Under the pieces are notes generated by a model. It did not search any database and was not told the DNA's origin. It was given only the letters and a program-made list of their open reading frames with translations. From positions 620,001 to 684,000 of the forward strand of contig NEEC01000024.1 of assembly GCA_002189035.1 (NCBI GenBank): 64,000 nucleotides of DNA, written 5' to 3'. The translations under genes and the position numbers were made by a program. Source of the DNA: Utricularia gibba. Taxonomy: Eukaryota > Streptophyta > Magnoliopsida > Lamiales > Lentibulariaceae. Shown in pieces: positions 1 to 11,254 of the stretch (positions are counted from its first letter, which is position 1; the number at the start of each line of letters is the position of its first letter).

Positions 1-1276
1 GCTAGCCCACTGAAAACAAGCTATAGAAGAAGAACTCATGATGATCAAGAAACACAACACATGGACCTTGGTTGATCGTCTAGTTGAAGCAAATATCATC
101 AGTCTAAAATGAGTGTTCGAAATTAAGACTCATGCTGATGGAAGTCTTGAGAAATACAAAGCAAGGTTGGTAGTCAAGGGCTATTCTCAAGAATATGGAA
201 TTGATTATTATGACACCTTTGCACCAGTAGCCAGATTCAACACCATACGACTCTAAGCAGCAGTTGCAACTCAAGAACATTGGCAAGTCCACTAAATGGA
301 TGTCAAATCTGCTTTCTTGAATGGTGACTTGCAAGAGAAGATCTATTGCAAGCAGCCCTCGGGTTTTGAGGTGACAGGACGTAAAGTGTGCTTATAACTC
401 AAGGCTCTGTATGGCTTGAAACAAGCACTACAAGCTTGGTATGAGAAGCTTGAGAATGCACTATTGGAATTTGGCTTTAAGAAGAGCAAGAATGAAGCTT
501 CATTATTTGTATTCCAAAAAAGTGATCAAGAAATGCTTATCAATGTCATCTACATCGATGATATCATGATTACAGCAAGTAGTCTATCTCAAATAAATTT
601 GCTCAAGAACTTCTTGAAAATGAAGTTTGAGATGACTGATCTTGAACTTCAAGAGCATGGAACTTCTAGAGATGACTGAAGCTTGAGATTACAGCATTAC
701 CTTCTAGGAATGGAGATTCCCAACTTCAAGAATATATTCTCCTCCCTTGAGTAAAATTTGGATATCAAAATTGCTCTCCAGTAAATGTTCCCATTCTTCA
801 AAATTTTAAGACTGTGCTTGTAGAAGTTGGAAAAGATGCTGATCATGCTTTACAGATCAATGGTGGGGTCGTTTATGTTCTTAACTACTACCTAGCCTAC
901 TATGATGTTTGATGTGAGCAGGTTGCCCAGATTTATGCATTGTCCTATGGAGCACCACCTGTAGTGTGCAAAAAGAGTAATTACGTATGTTGTTGGAACC
1001 ATGAACCATGGCCTATACTATAATAGAAACAATAGAGCACTTCATTGTTTTGTCAACTCAGATTTTGTTGGAGCTAGAGACTTCATGAGTACTTCAAGAT
1101 ACATTTTCAACTATTTTTCTACTGGAATGAGCTGGAATTCCAAGAAGCAAGGTAGAGATAGCTCAATCCACAACTCAAGTTGTGGATATATTTGCGAAGG
1201 CATTGCCTCTTGGTCAAGTTGAAAAGTTGAGGAATGAACTTGGTTTGATAGATGGAAATATGCTCAAGGGGGAGTA
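1..1276 (+). pseudogene. Ty1-copia pol remnant (RT and RNase H), 3' part of an element
   Basis: Plus-strand translation shows a copia reverse transcriptase: a [22 protein letters not shown] block near 165-240, MDVKSAFLNG near 298-320, an open segment 416-679 with ALYGLKQA and YIDDI (the YVDD catalytic box), then RNase H pieces around 980-1220. Stops at about 109, 255, 292 and 395 and frame changes after 680 break it. It is cut by the window edge on the 5' side. A polypurine tract (AAGGGGGAG, 1266-1274) directly follows the last coding trace, as in copia elements. Family assignment is secure; the element is dead. Confidence 0.9.
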
Positions 1277-1523
1277 TGTCAACACGTGATCGTTAATTCA
1301 AGCAAACTGATCTATGAATCAGTCTCCAATCTTCCTTACTCATGGACATTGACTGAGGATTTGTTATTTCAGTTCCATAATAAATGGGTTTACTACATGT
1401 AAATCAATTGCAATTTTTGGAAGATTAGTTTAGTCATTGTCTATTTAAATGATGTTGTTGTCTTCATTTTGACTTTTGGAAGATTAGTTTTGTCTGCTCA
1501 ATAAACCTACTATCTTGCTGCAC
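1266..1523 (+). repeat. Copia polypurine tract and probable short 3' LTR
   Basis: The purine run at 1266-1274 is followed by TGTCAACACG (from 1277), the usual arrangement of a copia 3' LTR start. The LTR probably ends near 1520. The right boundary is inferred only, since no second LTR is in the window to align. Confidence 0.5.
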
Positions 1524-1639
1524 ATTTGCCTACATTAATTTTTTTCCAAATCATCAAGTCCTGAGAGTTTTGTTTGGTCCTTTCTTTTATTGTTTTCATT
1601 CCTAACGTATTCAAACTTGGCCCTTTCAAGCCACAAACA

Positions 1640-2560
1640 GTTGAGAGGCACTTGATCATGCATGTTTGATTGAGGCAATCAAAGAAGAGCTCAAAATGAT
1701 TCGAAAACATCATACCTAGACCATGATTCATCCATCATTAGGAGCTAACATTATTTGTGTAAAGTGGGTATTCGAAACCAAGACTAAACATGATGGAACT
1801 CTTCGATGTTACAAGCCATGGCTGGTGGTGAAAGGTTATTCCCAAGAGTATAAAATAGACTATTATGATACCATTGTACTAGTAACTTGATTTGGCACCA
1901 TCAGACTCTTAATTGTCATCGTTGCAGAAGAGAATTATCAAATATATCAAATGGATGCCAAGCGAGCCTTCTTGAATGGAGAATCGCTAGAAAAAATTTA
2001 TTGTAAATTGCCCCGAAGTTTTGAAGTTCTTGGAAAGAGGTATGTCTTCTTAGAAAGGCATTAAACAGTTTGAAAACAACCTTTTTGTGTGTTATATGAA
2101 AAGCTCAAGAATGTCCTCCTTGAGTTCGGCTTCATAAAGAGCAAAAATAAAACAACTCAGTTTGTCCTCCAATTGGGTACTGAGCACACACCCAATTCAA
2201 GTTATATATATATCAAAGATATCATGATCATCGAGAGCAACCTACTGAAGATTCATAAGTTCTAGGAGTTTTTGAAATCGAAGCTTGAAATGATAAATAC
2301 GAGATTAATGCACCAGTTTTGAGGATGAAAGTTAAAAAATTTCAATGTCAGATTTTCTTATCTTGTGTCAAGTTCTTTACGAATTTTTTAAGAAAATTTG
2401 GATACTCTACTCCCCTATTAATGTTCCTATCTTGAAAAACTACAAGTTTATGTTTACTAAATTGGAAAAACTAGTAATGCTACTCTCTACCGATTAATGG
2501 TTATATCTCTTATGTTTCTACTAATATGTGACACCATCTAGATTTATGCATTGTCAGAAG
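1640..2560 (+). pseudogene. Second decayed Ty1-copia pol fragment
   Basis: A second copia reverse transcriptase in the same orientation. The KWVFETKTKHDGT block lies near 1761-1800, [16 protein letters not shown] near 1826-1870, and a QMDAKRAFLNG block near 1948-1980. It is riddled with stops and shifts. Around 2541-2560 the sequence still matches the first copy (gatttatgcattgtc, also at 929-945) and then changes abruptly into hAT sequence. The two copia copies are related but clearly diverged, so this is not a recent tandem duplication. Confidence 0.8.
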
Positions 2561-3362
2561 GATGCAATATTGAAATATGGGGAAAGAATATTGACAAATA
2601 CATGTCTCTATATGGTTTTGTTGATTTTGAGTGTGCTAGAGCCAAAGACTTCAAGAGTACATTAGGAAAGAATTTATCTATTAAAGGTCAATTATTTCAT
2701 GTTTGTTGTTATGCTCATATATTAAATCTTTTGGTACAAGATGGTTTGAATGAAATTGATGATATTGTTGATTGTATTAGAGATGGACTCAAATATTTGA
2801 ATAGTTCATAGACTCGTCTAATAGAATTTAGAAAGGTAAAATAATGTTCAAATTGACTATCATAAAATTGATTTTGTACTGTCCTACTATAGAATTCCAC
2901 ATACATGATGTTATCTGCAATGAAAGTTAAAATGTGATTATGAGATATAAGGAGAGATATATTGGTTTTTGTTATGTTCCGACTATTGATGAGTGGTTGT
3001 AAGTGCAGTAAGTATGTGATGGCATTTATGTGTTGAAGAACATTAATTTAGTTTCAAATTACCCAACATCTAATCTTATTCTCACAGAGTCTTCTAGACT
3101 GAAATAACTTTTGGTTAAGAAAAGTTTAGATCCTATTGCTTGTGTAAGGGATATGGCATTTACTATGAAATTGAAATTTGATGGGTATTGGAGTGAATGT
3201 AATATGATAATAGCATTAGGACTTGTTTTAGATCCTATACTCAAATTGGAGTTGTTGGAATTTACTTTTCCAATACTGTATGGAGAGGATAAGGCATATG
3301 AAAATATTGAGGAAGTCAAGGAGAAACTTATTGATGCGACCCTTCAAACAAGAAGTGTTTGA
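2551..3362 (+). pseudogene. hAT-family transposase fragment (RICESLEEPER-like)
   Basis: The first open piece (2551-2811) contains FHVCCYAHILNLLVQDGL, the conserved CAHxLNLxVQDGL block of plant hAT transposases. A second piece (3111-3362) has MKLKFDGYWSECNMIIALGLVLDP, matching the FDKYWxxxNxxLAIAxVLDPRxK segment. Stops and a frame change separate them, and the BED zinc finger and C-terminal dimerisation region are missing. It is an inactive internal/C-terminal fragment lying between a copia remnant and an Athila LTR. Confidence 0.85.
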
Positions 3363-3424
3363 TAAATGACACTAGATATCACAAACAAAGGTCGATAATT
3401 TTACAATAATTCAAGGAAGGAGCT

Positions 3425-4780
3425 AATGACACACAAACTTTTCTATTTCTACGATATAAAAATTATAACTCTTTAACAATGTTTTACCTATTTATCTTAT
3501 GGTTTTTCAATATTCTATAAAAATTTAGAAAATGTGTGATTTGTGTGTGTTAGTGGACTAAATCAAAGGATTTAGCCCACTTCATATTCTAACCCAATTG
3601 CCAGCCTCCATCAAAGTTTGAGATCAGGGGCAAAGCATCATTTTTGTGCAAGCAGCCAATTCACAGGAGCCGTATAAAATAAGGAACAACCAGTGCACTA
3701 TGACCACAATAGACTGCAAGTTAGAGACAGGGGCAATATGGTTGTCATAAAATTGTACTTGCTTTAGAAAATGAAAGAGAAGAATATTTTGGAAGAGAGA
3801 GAATGAAAAAAAGAGAGCTTCAACAACAAAGAATAGAGACAAATTACTCTAGAAGAACGAACAAGAAAGTGGGACAAAGACAATTACTCTAGAAGGAGAG
3901 TCAAAAACTTGAAAAACAATATCAAGAACCCAGTTCACCATTACTATTTCAAATTGTGAATAGTAGTAGATGGAAGCAAAAACTTATTTTACATTATTCT
4001 CATTTATTGAACACTTTACCTTTGTTACTCATTCTCTTACAATAATTGTGATGACATTTTCAGGTTATCTTTATGAAAACTTACTTTGGGCACCAATTAT
4101 GAGTGACTAAACTTTTGAGATGCTTAGGATAATGAAGGTGGTGTGGCATGAATGTCTATTTTGATTGTGATTTTCGCAAAATTTCTGTATGTAATACTAT
4201 GCCTCAGGTAGACCTAATGGGTAGATAATCAGCTGCATAACTCAAACTCTCAACTTTAAGGTAGACCAAAGAGTTGAAACAAGCCTAATAGGTGTTACTC
4301 TCAAATAGAACAACTAGAACCAGGTAAACATAGTTATATGTGTTTCACGAATTGGTAAATTTATGCGTGAAATGGGTAGTGATACTAGTGAAGATTGTAG
4401 CCAAAAATAAAGTAAATGACCAGGGTAGACTCAAGTGTTTTGGAATAATGAAAATGTGAGATTGCATGCAAAATTTGGGGTTTGTTTATCATACCACCAG
4501 AGTATCTTGAGGCGTCATATTACTCTTTGTGCAAAAGTTGAGTTTATTTACCTTCTATATTGTTATTTGCTGTGAATTTCCTGCCTTATATATTAATGTT
4601 AGTCTGACTTTATACCAAGAGTCATGTTTTTTCTTTAATCCTACATTTGATAAAAACAATTAACAAGCACTTATTCTTTGATTGACCCCAAAATTTCACA
4701 ATGCAATTAGTGTTTAATTTGTATTTTATGAAAATTATGGTTTACAAATTTGTATTTATCAGGAACATTGCTATCAACAT
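3425..4780 (+). mobile_element. Athila-like 3' end plus LTR (LTR about 3546-4780)
   Basis: 3425-3545 matches the reverse complement of 7961-8110, the internal sequence just outside the LTR of the Athila element below. The LTR begins TGTGTTAGTGG (3546), carries the GGACTAAATC-AAAG-GATTTAGCCC hairpin at 3555-3578, and ends near the gaacattgct block at about 4765-4780. Its length of about 1.24 kb agrees with the other copies. It is diverged and the right end is approximate. Confidence 0.65.
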
Positions 4781-6714
4781 TAAAATCAGAATTATCTATA
4801 AACAAGAATGAAACTCTTCTTATATAGGTAAAAAAAATAGATTTAGTCAAAATAAAACTACTAAGAGTGAACTAGAAAAAAGTGGCCCAAGTTTACTCCA
4901 CTTGGTCCACTTTAAATAGATTGAACTCAATGTCAAACTCTTTATTGATTTGTTGATTGGCCTATAATCCCTTTAGAAGCTCTTAATTATTTCAGGTTCT
5001 TTATCTAGTGATTAACCCAAGTGAAAATATAGGAAGATTGGTGTCCTTTACTTCATAATCTAAGTGATATCATCACTTATCTATCAATATCAGATAATAT
5101 GTCTTGAAGAAGATCATATAATAAGCCAAAAATTGTGATTGGCATGTTGAAGTTGCTTTTTCATTGGAGAAGTTGCATTTAAGTTCAATATTTTGAATTA
5201 GTCAAAAATAGTATGACATATCTTATCTTCACCAATACTGAAGATTTTGGCTATACTTATGATATATGTCACAAGAGAAGCTATGTTTAGTACTGGTTAT
5301 TGAGTTATAAATAATTTTCAATTAAATTTGTCAATTGAAACGTATAAAATAAATTCATAGAATAAAGAAATCTATATCTGCAGGTAATATTACATTGTAT
5401 TTTTTTGTGAACCATATTAGACTTCTATAAGAATAAGAAATTTGTAGTAGCAATGCAAGTGCTGAGAAGTATAGAATAAGAAAAAACAGAAGAAGAATAT
5501 AATACATATATTTAATTTCCAAAATAAATATTAATTCACTTTTTTTGTTATTTATTTTATTAGAAACATGAACAATAATAAATTTCTATCTTTAAATTTG
5601 AATTATATAAATATTTAATATTTTTAAATTCATTTTGAATACAAAAAATTATAATCATTTATAAATACAAATATATTCATAAACATTAAATAAACGAATA
5701 TGAAAAAAAATCTAATTTGATTAACTTAAATACACAAACATTACTAAATTTCTTATTTGATAAACTTAAATAAATGAATATTAAAAATTTTAATTCGATA
5801 AATTTAAATAAATGAACACAAACATAACTATTTGTGTTATGTTGTTCGCTAAGACATTCCCAAGAAGCTTTTTGAAATCATACATTGCCTTGATCTCAAA
5901 ACTGCTTCTCGTTTCTCAACTCTCTCTTGTTTCATTATAATTATTGATGTGTGATTTTGTATCATTACAAAACATCTTTATTCATTATTCTTGAGTGTTT
6001 TTACCTACTTTAAACTTTACTTTATCATTACTTTCAATTGATTTTTCTATCTTTCACACTACTTTGACATTCTAGGAGAAAAAGTGTATTTTGTGGATTT
6101 TTAGGGTATTTTTGGATCAATTTAAAAAGAAATCAAGATCCAAAAATTTATGGATTTGATGGGCCCCAAATCTCAATTGAAGACTCAATCAAAGGATGAA
6201 GATTTGGTCCAAAATTTTTAAATATGATAAAAATTTGAAGATAATCTTAAAAGTTCTAGATAAAAGATTTGGATTGAAAATCTTATTCAAATCTATTAAG
6301 CAAATTCAATACGAAGATTCGAATCTACTTTACAATAAATCCCCCACTCTGTCAATCATTAGAGACATGTTTTGACCACTTTTCTCTTGTACTTTTTCAT
6401 ATTTTCATGCTTATTTTCATATTAGACTCGAGCATGGCATGGTTCCATTTATGGTTAAGGATTTGTGGTAAAGCCTTGCTTGTGCGAGTTTTATGTGTGT
6501 GATTGTTTTCCTATGTTTATCGATATTTAATTTGAGATTTGCTTCTACTTTTCGTAACGTTTTCTTCACCTGCAAGCTCTTCAATACCACATAACCCTAG
6601 GGAATGTGGGAGAATCTGGAATTGGTCTCAAGCGTCGAAGGAGAAGAGCTGAATCGGTACGCTACATTCTGTCTAATTTATGTGCGAGGTGTGAGTGAAG
6701 AGGTTAGTGGCCTT
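4781..6714. other. AT-rich intergenic/repeat sequence without a gene
   Basis: No coding signal is seen. 5540-5830 is a degenerate AT-rich stretch with repeated aaatttaaataaatga-like units. 6030-6210 is a dispersed repeat: its reverse complement recurs near 51340-51480 and a weaker copy lies near 52540-52640. Confidence 0.6.
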
Positions 6715-7960
6715 TGATAAACGGAGATTTTAGCATATCATTGCAATAAAAGCAAATTTCCATATCAAATAAATTTTTAGTCCCTAATCTACACAAAATA
6801 CAAATTTAGAAAACTTGTATAGTGGATGACGGGGTCGATCACGAAGAGCTTGTGTTTGCTAAATGTTTTAGTAAATGCATAATTCAGAATAACAGTAAGT
6901 CATCTAAGCTCAAACTAGTGGTGGTGAGTAAGTTTAGTAAACGAAATCAGGTTTCAATGTGAAAAGTAACAAGTATTAGTTCTAACTTAGAATAATACGT
7001 AGATGCCTTAAGGGTTTGCAAGTGGTGTGGGGCTAAAATGTCTAAGTTAAATTACCATGTTCCTGTACTCACAACTTCAAATCACCTAGGTCTACCCAGA
7101 TCATTCATCATATTTTCGGCTAGGCTAGTCCCTAATGTCATCACCAATCTTACAATTAGATCTATCCACATGCAAAGTATATAGAAAGGTCCACCCGGTT
7201 CTATTGGTTCTACTCCGGACTAACACCTACTGTTCCTGTCTTGAATTGTTGGTCTACCTCTAAATCAAGCTTCTAAGTTGAGAAGTTACTTGTTCCCCTC
7301 TATAGGACTACCCATGGAATGATAGAAACAAGAACTAAGAAACAATGATGAATTTTATTAAGAATCCTAGACCCACACCATCATGCTCCACCTTAAGACT
7401 CATATTTTATAGGTAAAATGTAATGGCATTAACATGAAGCAGCGAAAATGTTGAGAACATCATGCAAAAGTTGGTTGCAGAAGCTAAAAACATAATTAAA
7501 CAAAAATAAAGCAGTAAGGGTTCTGGATTCCATCTGCCACTGTTCATAGGCCGGAACAGTGGCGTTGGACTGGGTCTTGATCTCCTTCCTTCACGCTAGA
7601 GGTTCTTCTCCAGAAAAATCGCCCTCGTTCTCCTTCTCCTTCAGTATTCTTCGTGTTCGAGTTGGGGGAGAAAACCCCTCGTGTCTATCCTGCAAATTGC
7701 TGGTTCCTTATTTTGCGACTCTCTCTCCTCCTCGTCTTTCTCTCGCCTTCCACTCCCCAAGGCAAGTACATTCTCTAACAAATCTGATGCTCCTAGCCCT
7801 GACTTGCAGACTGCCGCCATAACAGTGTACTCATTGCCCCCTGCAGCCTGGTGGCTTGCATAAAATCTAGATTTCTTCCTTGATTTTTGGGTTGCTGCTA
7901 AACTCAAAATCGGGTTAGACATGGGGTGGGCTAAATCCTTTGATTTAGCCCACTAATACA
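6715..7960 (-). repeat. Athila-like LTR (3' LTR of the minus-strand element)
   Basis: On the minus strand the LTR starts TGTATTAGTGGGCTAAATC (7960) and ends with TTTATCA (6715), giving TG...CA termini and 1246 bp. The copy at 20919-22154 (plus) is 1236 bp with the same ends. The 5' edge holds a perfect 10-bp-stem hairpin (7928-7951). Small ORFs at 7559-7922 are LTR sequence and recur at 15880-16130 and inverted at 20990-21310, so they are not host genes. No 5-bp target duplication was recognised. Confidence 0.75.
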
Positions 7961-9039
7961 CCAAAAGCACATTTTCCCTAATCAAATAAAAATACTTAAA
8001 ACTATAAAATTAACAACTAAACATAATTAAAAATTTGTGATTTTCATATCATAAAAGTAGGAAAATTTGTGTGCTATCACACTATACTACAACAACACTA
8101 GAATCGTCCCCAAGTCCTACCTAAGACTAATAGAGAACTGGTTCTTTCAGCATCAATGATGAACATAAAAACTAAGAGTAAATTTCGATACATGAGCCAC
8201 AAAAGTGTAAGTGTGTATGCCATTTCATCACTCAAATGTGCATGAGTAGATTCCTAAACCCTAAACCCTAAAGCACCTCATAATTGGCGCTATCTTTATT
8301 ATTATTTTATTTTATTTTCGTTACATACATAGGAAAAATAGGCAGGCAGTTTAGGTCCTGACGACTTGCAAATTCCTTGATTAGCCCTTGCCTGAGATTC
8401 CAAATGGAGTGGTTCCAGACTAATCCAGGCATAATGTGATTGCCCTTTTCTTCATCAGAGTTTTGGCCATGCACTCACACCTTATAACACTAGGCTCCTT
8501 CATACTCCTCTGAATTAGTCTATCCTTGCTTACCCTTCCACTACTTATTGAGTCTGCACATGCTCTTTTGATATGTGCTGCTTTTTAGGACTTGGGTCTC
8601 ATGTTTTTTTTTCTTTTTTTTTTCTCTTTTTTTTTCGACCCTTTATTCACCTTTCTGCTTTTTTCGTGGTTGGCAACCAGTTCCACATTAACTATGAAGT
8701 TCAACAACTTATATATAAAAAAACAATCTAGATCACACTCCTTAGATTCCTCTAGTCATACATATGCTCTCATAAAATAAAAAGATAAAAACATGCTCAC
8801 AGGTATCCGAAAGGTCTACAAAGCTCATGCAACATAATTCATCTAACAGTTGTAATGTTCAATCACATAGCTATCAGAAATAGTTTGTTGCTACCAAACA
8901 AAACTATAGTAGACATGACTCCTAGCCTAGACTTAGACTAAAAAATACCACTCGTTCTTGACATAAACATAATCTTAAACATGAAAATAAAATCAAACAA
9001 AAATAAAAACCTACTATACTAAATCGTTCTAGCAGCAGA
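7961..9039 (-). repeat. Athila internal 3' untranslated region
   Basis: This stretch lies between the third ORF and the 3' LTR. 7961-8250 is nearly identical to 16171-16465, and much of 8270-9000 matches the inverse of 19980-20900, so it is element sequence rather than host DNA. It includes a short CCCTAAA repeat (8253-8273) and a T-rich run near 8600-8640. The ORF at 8592-8780 on the plus strand is a poly-T artefact. Confidence 0.65.
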
Positions 9040-9969
9040 TTACTTGTTCAAGGAGGTGTCGGCCACTCCCTGTTTCAACTCTGTAATCACCCGAATTAAG
9101 TATGAAATTTTGTTGCTCATCACCTCCAATATTTCTGGGCAGTAGCAGCATTTTTCTCTTTGTGCTGGAGTTGAGGTTGATGGAGCAACAGCCTCTTCTT
9201 TCTTCTTCCTTGGGATAACGTTTCCTTCCAGTCCTATCAAAGATCTAAAAAAAAACCCACTTCCTTGGGCTTTAATTAGTTCAGCAACTTTCAATAAATA
9301 TGCATCCAGTGGTACTGTCTTAGTCTCAACATGGAAACATTCAAGTTTAGACAGTTTTTCAGGACAAAGAGTATGAACCAGATGCATAACAATATGACCA
9401 AAGCTTAGTTGCTGAATTTTTGTACACCTATAATCCCTATTCATTTGTTCAGTAAGCATTGCACCTAAGTTCATAGACCGCTTATTCATAATACACCACA
9501 ACACAAATAATTCACGTTTGTAAAGAGCATTAAATCCAACATTTTTTCCGAAAAGAGTTGTAGTGACTAACATGTGAACATAACGCATGAACGGATCAAC
9601 AAACAATTCAGATTTCGTTCCCTTTGCCTTAAATTCAATGACATGCTGATCAGTCAAAATTCCATAAAATTCTTCAGCATCAAAGTCTACTGGATAATCA
9701 AATAAAGAAGCACCAAAATCATGCGAATCTAATTGCTGTTTCGAACAAAAACTAAGGGCAACATTCCACTCAGCCAATGAAAATGAAAATTCAGTGCCCA
9801 TCAAATGAAAGGAAATAGCAGCAGGCTCCAAAACCGTTTCCAGAATTTTGAAAGTAAATGTGGAAGCAAATTCATAGGATAGTTCCACATAAGCAGGGAG
9901 TTTTAACTCAAATAAAATCATGAAGGCGGAATTCTCAAACATGGTGTAAACCTTGTCTACTATGTTCAA
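9040..9969 (-). CDS. Athila env-position ORF, plant transposon-protein domain (Transposase_32-like)
   Basis: An uninterrupted 309-residue frame downstream of integrase on the same strand. It resembles the domain annotated in databases as putative plant transposon protein, found in the env-like position of Athila elements: an N-terminal helical part (about 1-60), a LMGTEFSFSLAEWNVALSF motif (about 55-75, matching the GxxxxFSxxEFxxxxGLP pattern), then a FVDPFMRYVHMLVTTTLFG...LYKRELFVLWCIM segment (about 125-165). The C-terminus (about 250-309) is lysine-rich, then a helical segment. No signal peptide or convincing membrane helix is visible. The upstream reading frame is shifted just above 9969, so the full product was larger. 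Function is unknown; the domain match is from family knowledge. Confidence 0.65.
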   Translation of the reverse strand: MNIVDKVYTMFENSAFMILFELKLPAYVELSYEFASTFTFKILETVLEPAAISFHLMGTEFSFSLAEWNVALSFCSKQQLDSHDFGASLFDYPVDFDAEEFYGILTDQHVIEFKAKGTKSELFVDPFMRYVHMLVTTTLFGKNVGFNALYKRELFVLWCIMNKRSMNLGAMLTEQMNRDYRCTKIQQLSFGHIVMHLVHTLCPEKLSKLECFHVETKTVPLDAYLLKVAELIKAQGSGFFFRSLIGLEGNVIPRKKKEEAVAPSTSTPAQREKCCYCPEILEVMSNKISYLIRVITELKQGVADTSLNK

Positions 9970-10044
9970 CTCAACAAGAATTTCAAAATCAATATGACGG
10001 CAAGGTAATACCTGTCACCTCTCCATACCTTTCCATGTACTCTG

Positions 10045-10953
10045 CTATCTCAACTTAAGGTATTTTTCGTTTAACATATCCGCATGGTGCTTGAAATAGG
10101 GAATTCCTTTCCCGGTCATTTGTCTTTGGAACCGCTCCCTTTCCAGAGCAAATTTCCCTGCATTCATGAACATAGGGACTAATTTTGGGAGAAATTTCTT
10201 TACCTTCTCCATACCTTCCTGCTCCTCTTCAGTTGTGCTCGCAGCAGTTTCTACAGGTGCCGTTCTCTGCTCTTTCTGACCTCGGACTAGTGGCTGCACA
10301 CGCTGTTCGTCCGTTTCCTATCCATGTCCCGTTTCATTTTTATCTCCAACCTCCTCTTGATTTTTCTCTTTCTGAATTTCATTTTCAGCCTCAGGTTCTT
10401 CTTCTGCTGCCCCTTCTTTATTTCTGGAAATTTCCACTTTTCCCTCCAGGGCAAGCAGCACTTATTTTTCGGGTACAGCATATTCCTTTTCAGTCACAAG
10501 TTCCTCCAGCGGAACCTTCTGCTTTTTCGTTTCGTGTTTCTTCCCCTTCTTCTTAGGCGAGACCTGCGGCTCTGTTGGTGGTTCTTCCTTTGAAGCTTTT
10601 CTCTTCTTATAAGTCTGTTGCATGTCTTTCAATCGTTGCTAGAGGCTGATATGCTCTGACATGGAGGATGGGTCCTTCTATTTTTTCCATTTAGAGGACT
10701 CCCCAACCTCCGCTGTGTGAGGGATCAAGTCTGCTTCTCGAGGATTTTCTGTGGTGGCAGCACCAGGCTGAACCACTTCTTTCTGGGTTGGAACAATAGT
10801 GGTGGTTGCTCCAGCATCCCTTGTTCCTTCCGTCGCTTGCTCCTTTTGCGTCTTTTTCCGGCCAGACTTCTCCTTTGTGGCCTTCTTTGTGCTTCGTGTC
10901 GCTAGCATCGTGTTTCTACAATTGTAACTTTTTCGCAGAAAAATCGCAAACAA
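10045..10953 (-). pseudogene. N-terminal low-complexity part of the Athila third ORF, frameshifted
   Basis: Minus-strand frames 10953-10678, about 10650-10480 and 10299-10045 together give a Lys/Glu/Pro/Thr-rich leader with runs such as KKATKEKSGRKKTQKEQ and KKKGKKHETKKQK. It lies directly upstream of the 309-residue frame and is broken by several frame changes. Athila third ORFs commonly start with such a charged disordered region. Plus-strand frames in this interval (10185-10593, 10717-10905) are antisense shadows rich in Phe/Leu. Confidence 0.55.
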
Positions 10954-11254
10954 ATGGGTGAAGTGAAGAACAGTAACTATTCTTCCAAGTACTTTTAAGC
11001 ATGAAGAGCATTTTTGTCATTCCCCATGGGTACAACTTCCCACTCATCTTAACGGTCTGATTTTTGTAACTCCCTATCAATAACTCCTCTTAACATGAAA
11101 AATCATTTTTATTGTTAAGTCCTAAAATACGGATAAAAGTCCTAAAATAACAAGATTAAAACTAATAATTAAAATGCTGAAATTAAAAACTTAACCATGG
11201 CTTGCCTCCCATAAGCACCCTTGTTTATTGTCTTGGACCTGACTTCTTGTGTGG

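Noticed and set aside
7559-7922. Ser/Pro-rich ORFs that look like a host 5' exon
   Set aside because: The same sequence recurs at 15880-16130 and inverted at 20990-21310; it is LTR.
7928-7960. Helitron 3' end (hairpin followed by CTAAT)
   Set aside because: The hairpin-CTAA match is on the flank of only some copies, and the opposite end with primer site and gag at 63257 shows the family is an LTR retrotransposon with TG...CA ends.
10185-10593. Plus-strand ORFs with hydrophobic sequence
   Set aside because: Antisense shadows of the Lys/Glu-rich Athila third ORF.
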